Positions 51,348 to 59,424 of a stretch of DNA of 64,000 nt are shown piece after piece. A model generated the notes under the pieces. That model saw nothing but the letters and a program-made list of their open reading frames with translations, was not told the origin of the DNA and searched no databases. The position numbers were made by a program, and so were the translations under genes. Position 1 is the first letter of the stretch. Each line of letters opens with the position of its first letter. The stretch spans positions 62,001 through 126,000 of the forward strand of contig BMUX01000010.1 in assembly GCA_014650415.1 (NCBI GenBank). The letters are read 5' to 3'. This DNA is from Streptomyces spiroverticillatus. GTDB taxonomy: Bacteria > Actinomycetota > Actinomycetes > Streptomycetales > Streptomycetaceae.

Positions 51348-51974
51348 TCACTCCTTCGTCAGCACCGCCACCCCCGGCCCGCTCAGCTCCTCCAGCGCGG
51401 GCCCGCGCCCGGAGACCGCCAGCAGGAGGGCGAGCGCGGTCCCGCTCGCCTCGGGTCCTTCGCCCACGGTCAGGTCGGCGTCCGTCGCCACGAGCCGGAC
51501 CCCGGCGACCCGCTCCTTGGCCCCGCCGAAGGAGGCGGACGTACGGATCTGGAGGCGCAGGGCCCGTACGACTGCCTCCGGCGCGTAGGTGTGCATCAGC
51601 CCCAGGGGGCGTCGGATGTCCTCCCCGTGCACGACCTCCTCGACGAGCCGGGTGTCGAGCGGCGCCGGGGGAGTCGAGCGTCGGCCCGCCGCCTGCCGCA
51701 GCCGCTCCAGGGTGTCCCGGGGCGTGGCCCCGCGTTCGCGGGCGACGCCCGCCGCGTTCTGCCGGTCGAAGTCGAAGCGGGCACGGGCCATCGCGGCGAC
51801 GAATCCGAGGCGTGTGGTGTTCCAGGTGTCCAGCAGGTGGGCGGCCACGTCGTGCACGGTCCAGCCCTCGCAGAGCGACGGCTTCTCCCACTGCGCCTCG
51901 TCGAGCCGGTCGAGGTCGATGAGGAGCGCCGCGCGCTCGGCGTGCACCAGGGGCCATACGTCGTTGCTGGTCAT
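51348..51974 (-). CDS. Maleylpyruvate isomerase-family (mycothiol-dependent/DinB-like) protein
   Basis: 208 residues from ATG 51974. The N-terminal four-helix metal-binding domain is recognised from PSLCEGWTVHDVAAHLLDTW and VVHGEDIRRPLG, which supply His/Asp/Glu/His ligands. Family members use mycothiol in detoxification or isomerisation. Upstream lies a 15-bp direct duplication (52011-52040), and further upstream a TetR gene in the same direction, 103 bp away. Function otherwise open. Confidence 0.85.
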   Translation of the reverse strand: MTSNDVWPLVHAERAALLIDLDRLDEAQWEKPSLCEGWTVHDVAAHLLDTWNTTRLGFVAAMARARFDFDRQNAAGVARERGATPRDTLERLRQAAGRRSTPPAPLDTRLVEEVVHGEDIRRPLGLMHTYAPEAVVRALRLQIRTSASFGGAKERVAGVRLVATDADLTVGEGPEASGTALALLLAVSGRGPALEELSGPGVAVLTKE

Positions 51975-52077
51975 GGTCGCTCCACGGGTCGTCGGGTCCT
52001 CGGCTGCGCTGCGATCGCTGTCTCCGCGATCACTGTCTCCGGTAGGTAGGACCGGCCGCATCCCGGGAACTCATCGG

Positions 52078-52800
52078 TCACTCCGTGTCGAGTCCGTCCA
52101 CCAGCCGGTCCAGGAAACGCGCGAACATGTCGTCCGGCGACAGCGACCGGGCGGGAGCGGTCAGGGCCTCCGCCAGTTCCGGGTGCGCGCCGTCGGCGGC
52201 CACCGCCGTCAGGTAGCGGACCTCGGCCGCCGCGCGTGCCGGGTCGTCGGCCGCCCGCTCGCGGGTCACCTCGTTGGCGACGTACGTCGAGACGAAGCCC
52301 GTGAGCTGGCTGAAGACCTCCAGCCTGGCCCCGCCGTCCAGGCCCGTCGGGCGCAGCGCCGCGAGGACGTGCTCCAGGAAGGCGAGGGCGTTCGGGCCGA
52401 GCGAGCGGCGGGAGGTCAGGGCGGCCGGCAGCCAGCGGTGGCGGAGCATGTGGGTGCGCTGGAGGCGGGCGACGGCCTTGAGGTCGGCGCGCCAGGTGCC
52501 GGTGGGGGCGGGCGGCGGGACCAGTTCGGCGGTGACGTGGTCGACCATCAGCTCGACCAGGGTCTCCTTGTCGGGCGCGTAGCTGTAGAGCGACATCACG
52601 CCCGCGCCGACCTCGGCCGCGACCCGGCGCATGGTCACCGCCTCCAGGCCCTCCGCGTCCGCGAGCGAGACGGCGGCGGCGGTGATGGCCTCCCTGGTGA
52701 AGGCGGGTTTGCGGCCCCGTCCGGAGCGGTTCGTGCCGGTGCCCAGCCAGAGCTGTTCCGGGTCCACCGGGGGCGGGGTCGGCTTGTCGGCGCGGGGCAT
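52078..52800 (-). CDS. TetR-family regulator
   Basis: 240 residues from ATG 52800, preceded by GAGGA. HTH: AFTREAITAAAVSLADAEGL then MRRVAAEVGAGVMSLYSYAP; the C-terminal domain is of the TetR_C type with LMVDHVTAELV. Divergent from the CocE/NonD hydrolase, whose promoter contains a CGTAC-AGC-GTACG palindrome. Likely represses the hydrolase and itself. Confidence 0.92.
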   Translation of the reverse strand: MPRADKPTPPPVDPEQLWLGTGTNRSGRGRKPAFTREAITAAAVSLADAEGLEAVTMRRVAAEVGAGVMSLYSYAPDKETLVELMVDHVTAELVPPPAPTGTWRADLKAVARLQRTHMLRHRWLPAALTSRRSLGPNALAFLEHVLAALRPTGLDGGARLEVFSQLTGFVSTYVANEVTRERAADDPARAAAEVRYLTAVAADGAHPELAEALTAPARSLSPDDMFARFLDRLVDGLDTE

Positions 52801-52850
52801 GGGTCCTCGGTCTCTCGGGTGCGGGCGTCGGGTTCCATCCAAGCATCAGC

Positions 52851-52870
52851 TATTCTCGTACAGCGTACGG
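52851..52870. promoter_or_regulatory. TetR operator in divergent gap
   Basis: The palindrome cgtac-agc-gtacg (52857-52869) follows the -10-like TATTCT (52851-52856), 25-40 bp before the hydrolase ATG. Typical TetR-family site overlapping the start point. Confidence 0.65.
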
Positions 52871-52893
52871 AAAAACGTTGGAGGGGATGTTCC

Positions 52894-54627
52894 ATGGGTT
52901 CGACGCGTGAGAAGAGCGGGAGTGCCGCGGGCGGGCGCTCTGTGGGCGGGGATGCTGTGAGCGGGGGCGCTGTGAGCCGGGGTGCTGCGAGCGGGAGCGC
53001 CACCGGCGGGAAGCCGCCCCTGGCCTCGCGGCTGATGCGTGCCACCTGGCGCAAGCTGCCCGCTGCCCGGTACGAGGTCGGGTTCGAGGCGGGGCTCGCC
53101 GTCCCGGCCGCCGACGGCGTGTCCCTGGTGACGGACCACTACTTCCCCCGGGGAGAGGGCGAGTTCCCGACCCTGCTCGTACGGTCGCCGTACGGGCGCG
53201 GAATTCCCTGGTCGCCCCTGTTCGGCGTGCTCTTCGCCGAGCAGGGCTTCCACGTGGTCATTCAGAGCTGCCGGGGGACGGGCGGGTCCGGCGGCACCTT
53301 CCACTACTGGCACAACGAGCCGGGCGACGCGCAGGCCACCGTCGTCTGGCTCCGTCAACAGCCCTGGTTCAACGGGGTGTTGGGCACCCTCGGGACCAGC
53401 TATCTCGGGTACGTCCAGTGGGCCCTGGCCCTCGACCCGCCGCCCGAGCTCAAGGCCATGGCGATCCAGGTGGGCCTCCACGACCCCCACGCCTTCTTCC
53501 ACACCGACGGCATCCTCCACCTGGAGAGCCCCCTGGCGTCGAGCATGGGCGTGACGTACCAGCACCGGGGATTCGTGCCCTTCCTGCGGGCCACCCTGCG
53601 CCTCCAGCGCCACATCCGCCGCATCGTCTCCGCCCGCCCCCTGCGGAAGTCCTACGAGCCCACCCTCGGCCCGATCCCCTGGCTGGACGACGCGATGACC
53701 CACCCCGACCCCGCCGACCCGTACTGGAACGGGGCCGACCTCGCCGGGGCCGCCGAGCGGGCCACCGTACCGACCAGCCTCATCGGCGGATGGCACGACG
53801 TCTTCGCCGACCAGACCCTTCAGCAGTACGCCCGGATGCGGAAGGCCGGATGCGACGCCTCGCTGCTCGTCGGCCCGTGGACCCACACCTCCGCGCTCCA
53901 GCAGGGGTGGACGGACGTCTTCACCGAAACGCTCGCCTGGCTGCGCGCCCACCTCTGTGACGACCCGTCAACTCTGCGTCCCAGCGCGGTGCGTGTGCAT
54001 CGTGGGGGCGACGGGCAGTGGCTGGACCTGGAGGAGTGGACGGGGGAGGGGGCGCGGGTCGGCTCGTGGTTCCCCGCCGCGCGCGGGCGGCTCCTGGGCG
54101 AGGCCCCCACCAGCGACGAGCCCCTCGCCTCCTTCCGCTACGACCCCGACGACCCGACCCCGTCCGTGGGCGGCGCCCTGCTCTCGCCCGGCGGGGGCTC
54201 CCGCGACCAGAAGGCCCTCGAAGCCCGCGACGACGTCCTCACCTTCGACGGACCGGTCCTGACCGAGGCCCTCGACGTGCTGGGGGCGGTCTCCGCGCGG
54301 GTCCGCGTCTCCACCGACACCGGGTACGCCGACCTCTTCGCGCGGCTCTGCGACGTCGACCCGGACGGGCGCTCGACGAACGTGTGCGACGGCATCGCGG
54401 CCGTACGCACGCAAGGGGACGCGGCCGTCGCCGTCGACGTGGCGATGAGCTCGACGGCGTACCGCTTCGGCGTCGGGCACCGGATACGGCTCCAGATCAG
54501 CGGCGGGGCCCACCCGCGCTACGCCCGGTCGTCCGGGACGGGGGCGCTCCCCGTGGACGCCGTCGACTTCCGTCCCGTACGCCTCACCCTTCACTCGGGG
54601 ACGGTGCTGGAGCTGCCCCTTCCGTAG
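52894..54627 (+). CDS. CocE/NonD-family hydrolase
   Basis: 577 residues from ATG 52894, preceded by GGAGGGG. The alpha/beta hydrolase nucleophile is in GTLGTSYLGYVQWAL, the acid in IGGWHDVFADQ and the His in VGPWTHTSALQ, with the C-terminal jelly-roll (CocE_NonD C) domain after about residue 350. Members cleave esters or peptides (cocaine esterase, X-Pro dipeptidyl peptidase relatives). The first 40 residues are a Gly/Ser/Ala-rich low-complexity stretch from 15-bp repeats. The 3' end overlaps the convergent ECF S gene by 44 bases. Confidence 0.92.
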   Translation: MGSTREKSGSAAGGRSVGGDAVSGGAVSRGAASGSATGGKPPLASRLMRATWRKLPAARYEVGFEAGLAVPAADGVSLVTDHYFPRGEGEFPTLLVRSPYGRGIPWSPLFGVLFAEQGFHVVIQSCRGTGGSGGTFHYWHNEPGDAQATVVWLRQQPWFNGVLGTLGTSYLGYVQWALALDPPPELKAMAIQVGLHDPHAFFHTDGILHLESPLASSMGVTYQHRGFVPFLRATLRLQRHIRRIVSARPLRKSYEPTLGPIPWLDDAMTHPDPADPYWNGADLAGAAERATVPTSLIGGWHDVFADQTLQQYARMRKAGCDASLLVGPWTHTSALQQGWTDVFTETLAWLRAHLCDDPSTLRPSAVRVHRGGDGQWLDLEEWTGEGARVGSWFPAARGRLLGEAPTSDEPLASFRYDPDDPTPSVGGALLSPGGGSRDQKALEARDDVLTFDGPVLTEALDVLGAVSARVRVSTDTGYADLFARLCDVDPDGRSTNVCDGIAAVRTQGDAAVAVDVAMSSTAYRFGVGHRIRLQISGGAHPRYARSSGTGALPVDAVDFRPVRLTLHSGTVLELPLP

Positions 54628-55441
54628 GCCTCGCGGGCTTGCGGAAGCGGACCGGGGCCTGGAAGCGGGCCTTGCGGGCGGCCCGGCGGAAGGTGGTCAG
54701 GACCGCCGGGCCCGCGAGCAGGATGCAGACCAGGTTGGTGAAGGCCCGCCCGGTGTCCCAGCCGAGCGAGGTGGCCAGGTCGAAGGCCAGGTAGCGCTGG
54801 AACTGCTCGGTGAAGGGCAGTCCGGGGAGGTACGCGATCGAGCTGTTCGGGTCGAGCGAGAACGGCCAGAAGGAGAGGTTGAGGAGGAAGCCGAAGAGGT
54901 AGCCGGACAGCGAGCCGTACACCGCCAGCATCAGCACCTCGCGGCGCCCGGTGGCCCTCGGCAGCAGCCCGGCCAGCATCCCCACGAACGCACAGCCGAA
55001 CATCTGGTACGGCATCCACGGCCCGACCCCTCCCGTGATCAGCGCGGACGCGAACAGGGAGGTGCAGCCCAGGGTGAAGCCGAACCCCGGACCGTACACC
55101 CGGCCCGCCAGCACCAGCAGGAAGAAGACCGTCTCGATGCCGGCCGTGCCCGCACCCAGCGGGCGCAGTGCCGCGTTGACCGCCGACAGGACGCCCAGCA
55201 TGGCGAGGGCCTTGGAGTTGATGCCGCCCTCGGCGATCTCGGAGAGCACCACGCACAGCACGATCACCAGGAGTACGCCGAAGATCAGCGGCGGTGCGTA
55301 GTTCGAGCCGAAGGTGCCCGGGGCGACCAGGAAGGGCCAGAAGAACGCCACGACGCCGAGGAAGGCGGCCATCGCGATGACGAGTCCGGCGCGGGGGGAG
55401 ATGCGGATGGCGGTGGTGCGGAGGGTCGTCGGGCCGGTCAC
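54584..55441 (-). CDS. ECF transporter S component (predicted cobalamin specificity)
   Basis: 285 residues from GTG 55441, whose GTGA overlaps the ATPase stop. About six membrane segments (LVIAMAAFLGVVAFFWPFLV; LLVIVLCVVLSEIA; FFLLVLAGRVYGPGFGF; MFGCAFVGMLAGLLP; VLMLAVYGSLSGYLFGFLLN; FTNLVCILLAGPAVLTTF) with a basic Pro-rich tail. It is the substrate-binding membrane subunit of an energy-coupling-factor importer. The cobalamin riboswitch and DUF4430-like surface proteins at the head of the operon make B12 or a precursor the best substrate guess; the sequence alone does not prove it. Confidence 0.82.
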   Translation of the reverse strand: MTGPTTLRTTAIRISPRAGLVIAMAAFLGVVAFFWPFLVAPGTFGSNYAPPLIFGVLLVIVLCVVLSEIAEGGINSKALAMLGVLSAVNAALRPLGAGTAGIETVFFLLVLAGRVYGPGFGFTLGCTSLFASALITGGVGPWMPYQMFGCAFVGMLAGLLPRATGRREVLMLAVYGSLSGYLFGFLLNLSFWPFSLDPNSSIAYLPGLPFTEQFQRYLAFDLATSLGWDTGRAFTNLVCILLAGPAVLTTFRRAARKARFQAPVRFRKPARPTEGAAPAPSPSEG

Positions 55442-57081
55442 GGGGCGGCGTCCTCTCCGGCCAGGGCCGCTGTGACCTGATCCACCGTCAGGAACTCCAG
55501 CGGGGCCAGGATCTTCGCCGTCTGCGGGGCGAACACCGGGGAGGCCACGATGACTTCGGCCGTCGGGCCGTCCGCCACCACGTCGCCCTGCGCCATCACC
55601 ACCACCCGGTCCGCCGCCCGCGCCACGAACTCGACGTCGTGCGTCGAGATCACCACCGCGCGCCCCTCGGCCGCCAAGTCGTCGACGATGCGTACGAGTT
55701 CGGCCTTGGCGCGGTAGTCGAGGCCCCGGGTCGGCTCGTCCAGGAGGAGCACCATGGGGGCGGCCGAGAGCTGGATGGCCAGGACCAGGGCCAGCTTCTG
55801 GCCCTCGGAGAGGTCGCGGGGGTGGGAGTCGTCGGGGATGCCGGGGGCGAGGCGGTCGAGGAGGGTGCGGGCGCCGGGGCCCGCGTCGACCGACTCCAGG
55901 TCGGCCTGGGCCAGCTCCTGCTTGACCGTCTCCAGGTAGAGCAGGTCGGTGGGGGTCTGCGGGACGAGCCCGACCAGCCTGCGGGCCTCCGCCGCCTTGA
56001 GATCCTTGGGATCGCGGGGCTTGTCGAGGTGGAGCGCGCTCACCTTGACCGAGCCCGCCCTGCGGGGGCCCGACCCCTGCAGGGCCCACAGCAGGGAGGA
56101 CTTCCCCGAGCCGTTGCGGCCCATGAGGGCGGTGATCTCGCCGCCGCGCAGGGTGAGGTCGACCTCGCGGACGGCGGGCGTGCCCTGGTAAGTGACCGTC
56201 ACGGAGCGGGCGTTGAGGAGTTCGGGACCGTCCGCCCAGGGGGTGTTCCGCACCGGCGGGGGTGTGGTGTGCGCGAGCCGCTTGCGCAGGGGGGCCGCCG
56301 CGCGGCGGGCGTCCCGTACGGACAGCGCCAGCGGGGTCCAGCCCGCCGCCCGGCCCAGCTCCACGATGGGGGGCGCGATGGACGACGTACGGAAGATGTC
56401 GGCGGGGGAGCCGGACACGACCCGGCCGTCGCCAGGGAGGTGCAGGACGCGGTCCGCGTACTGGACGACGCGTTCCAGGCGGTGTTCGGCGAGCAGGACG
56501 GTCACGCCGAGGTCGTGGACCAGGCGGGTCACGGCCGCGAGCACCTCCTCGGCCGCCGTCGGGTCCAGCGCCGACGTCGGCTCGTCGAGCACCAGCACGC
56601 GCGGGTGCGCCGTCAGGACCGAGCCGATCGCGACGCGCTGCTGCTGGCCGCCGGAGAGTTCGTGCAGGGCGCGGTGGCGGAGGTCGGCGAGGCCCAGGAG
56701 GTCGAGGGTCTCCTCGACGCGTTTGCGCATGGTGGCGGGAGGCACCGCCAACTGCTCCATGGCGTACGCGAGTTCCTCCTCCACGGTGTCCGTCACGAAG
56801 CCGTCGACCGGGTCCTGGCCGACCACCCCCACGACGTCCGCCAGCTCGCGGGGCGGATGGCCGGCGGTGTCGCGGCCGTCGACCAGGACGCGGCCGAAGA
56901 GGGTGCCGCCGGTGAAGTGCGGGACGAGCCCGTTGACGGCGCCGAGCAGGGTGGACTTGCCGACGCCGGTGTGCCCGACGACCAGGCACAACTCACCCTC
57001 ATCGATGTGCAGTTGTACGTCACGGAGGGTGGGTTCGGCCGTGTCGTCGTACTGGACGGTGACCTCGTCGAAGGTGATCAC
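55438..57081 (-). CDS. ECF transporter fused double ATP-binding protein (A1-A2)
   Basis: 547 residues from GTG 57081 (GTGA overlap with the T gene). Two ABC domains in one chain: the first with VVGHTGVGKSTLLGAVNG, HELSGGQQQRVAIG and VLVLDEPTSALDP; the second with LMGRNGSGKSSLLWAL, DLSEGQKLALVLA and VLLLDEPTRGLDY. Such fusions power ECF importers in actinomycetes. The signature of the second domain is the degenerate LSEGQ form, as is common for the A' half. Confidence 0.95.
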   Translation of the reverse strand: MITFDEVTVQYDDTAEPTLRDVQLHIDEGELCLVVGHTGVGKSTLLGAVNGLVPHFTGGTLFGRVLVDGRDTAGHPPRELADVVGVVGQDPVDGFVTDTVEEELAYAMEQLAVPPATMRKRVEETLDLLGLADLRHRALHELSGGQQQRVAIGSVLTAHPRVLVLDEPTSALDPTAAEEVLAAVTRLVHDLGVTVLLAEHRLERVVQYADRVLHLPGDGRVVSGSPADIFRTSSIAPPIVELGRAAGWTPLALSVRDARRAAAPLRKRLAHTTPPPVRNTPWADGPELLNARSVTVTYQGTPAVREVDLTLRGGEITALMGRNGSGKSSLLWALQGSGPRRAGSVKVSALHLDKPRDPKDLKAAEARRLVGLVPQTPTDLLYLETVKQELAQADLESVDAGPGARTLLDRLAPGIPDDSHPRDLSEGQKLALVLAIQLSAAPMVLLLDEPTRGLDYRAKAELVRIVDDLAAEGRAVVISTHDVEFVARAADRVVVMAQGDVVADGPTAEVIVASPVFAPQTAKILAPLEFLTVDQVTAALAGEDAAP

Positions 57082-58223
57082 GGGGTCTCCCGGGGGTGGG
57101 GCGGCGGCGACAGGAAGCCCGCGGCGCCGGCGAGCAGGACGGCGAGAGTGGGGACGAGAGGCAGCGTCGGCCAACTCAGGGGATAGATGGAGGGGTTGAG
57201 CTCGGCTGCGTTGAAGCCCGCCTTGCTGAACAGGAGCAGCGCGGAGAGGACCCCGCAGCCCGCCACCGCCCACTCCGGGAAGCGCCAGGGGTCCGGGCGG
57301 TACGTCGTCCGGGTCACCCGGCGGCCGCCGAGGCGCAGCCCCGCGAAGCACAGCAGGGCTCCCGCACCCATCGCGGGCAGACCCAGCAGCTTCGGGGCGG
57401 TCGCGTCGAGGAGTCCGTACGCGCCCGCGCACAGTCCGCACATGCCCAGCAGCATCAGCGCGCCGGTGAGGCGGCGCGAGCGGCGGCTCGCGGTGCCCGC
57501 GCGACCGTATCCGCGCGAGTCCATCGCGGACGCGAGGCGCAGGGAGCGCTCCAGGGCGTCCTCCAGCACCGGTACGACGATGCCGCGCAACGCCCGCAGC
57601 CCCTTCGTGCGGCCCGCCCGCAGCCGCCGCGCCCGGTGAACTCGCTGGACACTCTGCACCAGTTGGGGCGCCACGCTCAGCGAGACCGTCACGGCGGCCC
57701 CCAGTTCGTACAGCGCGCCCGGCAGGATGCGCAGGGCCCGCTTCGGGTTGGCGAGGGTGTTCGCCGCGCCGATGCAGCACAGCATGCAGGCCAGCCGGAG
57801 CCCGTCTGTGGCGGCCGAGAGCAGCGCCTCCAGCGACACCGGGCCGCCGAGCTTGATGCCCGCGTACCAGTCGGGGGTCGGGATGCGGGGCAGCGAGAAG
57901 AGGAAGTGGTCGCGCGGGGTGATGCCGGTCGCGAAGACCGCCCGGAAGACGACCCGGATCGTCACCACCGTCAGCGCGAGGTACAGGTAGTACGTGAAGC
58001 CGCGCGCCCACGGGGCCTCGGTGCGGCGCGCGGTGACGACGTACCCGAGGACCGCCAGCACGAGGAAGAGCAGCAGCGGGTTGTTGGTGCGGCTGACGGC
58101 GGTGGCCAGGGCGAGTGCCCAGATCCACCAGGCGACGGGGTGCAGCGTGCGGGGCAGGCGCCGGCCGCCGGTGCCGCTCGGGGCGGGGGCCTGGACCCGC
58201 GCGTCCGGGAGGGTGCGTGACAA
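57078..58223 (-). CDS. ECF transporter T component (CbiQ/EcfT-like)
   Basis: 381 residues from a TTG codon at 58223, five bases after the preceding stop; no in-frame ATG/GTG fits better. Membrane segments (VAWWIWALALATAVS; LLLFLVLAVLGYVV; LLGMCGLCAGAYGLLDA) surround a cytoplasmic helical region with the Ala-Arg motif of coupling helices (SMDSRGYGRAGT, seen here as ASAMDSRGYGRAG). This is the transmembrane coupling subunit linking the S component to the ATPases. Adjacent to and overlapping the ATPase gene. Confidence 0.9.
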   Translation of the reverse strand: MSRTLPDARVQAPAPSGTGGRRLPRTLHPVAWWIWALALATAVSRTNNPLLLFLVLAVLGYVVTARRTEAPWARGFTYYLYLALTVVTIRVVFRAVFATGITPRDHFLFSLPRIPTPDWYAGIKLGGPVSLEALLSAATDGLRLACMLCCIGAANTLANPKRALRILPGALYELGAAVTVSLSVAPQLVQSVQRVHRARRLRAGRTKGLRALRGIVVPVLEDALERSLRLASAMDSRGYGRAGTASRRSRRLTGALMLLGMCGLCAGAYGLLDATAPKLLGLPAMGAGALLCFAGLRLGGRRVTRTTYRPDPWRFPEWAVAGCGVLSALLLFSKAGFNAAELNPSIYPLSWPTLPLVPTLAVLLAGAAGFLSPPPHPRETP

Positions 58224-58227
58224 CGTG

Positions 58228-59424
58228 CTACCCCGACTCGGTCGTGCGCCGGCGGCGCCTGGCCGTGAACACCGCGCCGCCCGCGATCAGCAGCACCAGC
58301 GCGCCGGCGCCGGCGGCGGGCAGGTAGGAGCCCACGTCGTACGGGGCGTCGGCGGCCGGCGGCGCGTCGGCGATCTCGGCCTTCGGCCGGGAGCCTGCCG
58401 CGACGACGGCGGCGGTGGAGGCGGGCGTCGGGGCTCCTGGTGCCGTCGGGGCGGCGGTCGGCGTCGGAGCCGGGGTGTCCGTCGCACCGGGCGGTGAACT
58501 CGGCGTCACCGCAGGCGGGTTGGGATTCACCGGTACGGTTCCGGGCCCGCCCGCCTCGCGGCGCACCGGGGGTGCGGCGGGCGGCGGGGTGTAGCCGGGC
58601 GGAGGGTTCACGGGAGCCGGGCCGGTGTTCACGTTCGGCGGCAGGGGCTTGGCGGTCCGGGTGTCCTTCGGGACGGGTCTGTTGCTGGTGGGGCGGGTGT
58701 TCTTGGCGCGGAGCTGGTCGGGGGTGACGGTGGGGCGGCCCTTCGTGCCCTCGATGTTCGTACCGCCGAAGATCCACAGGTCGACGCTGCCGGGGCGCGG
58801 CTTGTAGAGCATGGCGCCGAGCTGGCTGTACTCCCAGGTGTTCTGGCCGGGATTGGCGTGCCAGTACGACCAGTAGGCGGAGGCGGGCGGGGTCAGTACG
58901 CAGTCGTCCTGCTCCGGCGGCGGGAACTGCCTGCCGGCCCGGAACCCGCTGTACCCGATCCGGCAGATGAACGCGGGCCCGTCGTGCCCGGTGCCGGTGG
59001 TGGCCCAGCCGCCCTGGTTGAGCAGCTCGTACCCGGTGGTGGGGGTCGTGCCGCAGGACCGGTAGATCGGCCCGCCCCACCGGCTGAAGTCGACGGCGAG
59101 GACGGCACCGGAGGAGGTGGTGCACTGGCTCATGGGCTGGGGGAGGGCGTGTGCGGGGGCCGCAGTGGAGGCGAGGGCGGCGAGGGTGAGGACGAGGGCG
59201 GCGGAGGTGCGGGCTGCGGGGCGGGTGGGGCGGAGGTTGTTCGGGGTGGCGACAGGCTCGGGTGCGGCCGGGCTGTCAGTCGTGCCGAACCGCTCGGGTG
59301 TGACGGCGTCGTTCGCCGTTCCGACGGGCCGGACGCCCCCGCCCGTGGGAGCGGGGTGCCGTGTGCCCGCAGCCGTACCGGTCAGGCGTGCCGGTGCGCG
59401 GGTCATCCTGCGGGTGGTTCTCAC
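58228..59424 (-). CDS. Surface protein with transcobalamin beta-domain-like (DUF4430-like) module and C-terminal anchor
   Basis: 398 residues from GTG 59424, overlapping the stop of the upstream gene (GTGA) and preceded by GGAGG. A signal region (SAALVLTLAALASTAAPAHA) precedes a single Cys-containing module (VDFSRWGGPIYRSCGT; TGYELLNQGGWATTG; GPAFICRIGYSGF; YWSYWHANPGQNTWEYSQLG; GSVDLWIFGGTNIEG). This has the layout of the beta domain of transcobalamin/intrinsic factor. A long Pro-rich spacer leads to SYLPAAGAGALVLLIAGGA and a basic tail, a sortase-like or membrane anchor. I infer extracellular B12 handling beside the ECF importer. Confidence 0.78.
   Translation of the reverse strand: MRTTRRMTRAPARLTGTAAGTRHPAPTGGGVRPVGTANDAVTPERFGTTDSPAAPEPVATPNNLRPTRPAARTSAALVLTLAALASTAAPAHALPQPMSQCTTSSGAVLAVDFSRWGGPIYRSCGTTPTTGYELLNQGGWATTGTGHDGPAFICRIGYSGFRAGRQFPPPEQDDCVLTPPASAYWSYWHANPGQNTWEYSQLGAMLYKPRPGSVDLWIFGGTNIEGTKGRPTVTPDQLRAKNTRPTSNRPVPKDTRTAKPLPPNVNTGPAPVNPPPGYTPPPAAPPVRREAGGPGTVPVNPNPPAVTPSSPPGATDTPAPTPTAAPTAPGAPTPASTAAVVAAGSRPKAEIADAPPAADAPYDVGSYLPAAGAGALVLLIAGGAVFTARRRRRTTESG

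Noticed and set aside
51975..52061. Longer N-terminus for the maleylpyruvate isomerase-like protein
   Set aside because: The extension is made of a 15-bp duplication (SDRGDSDR) and lacks similarity; ATG 51974 starts the conserved domain.
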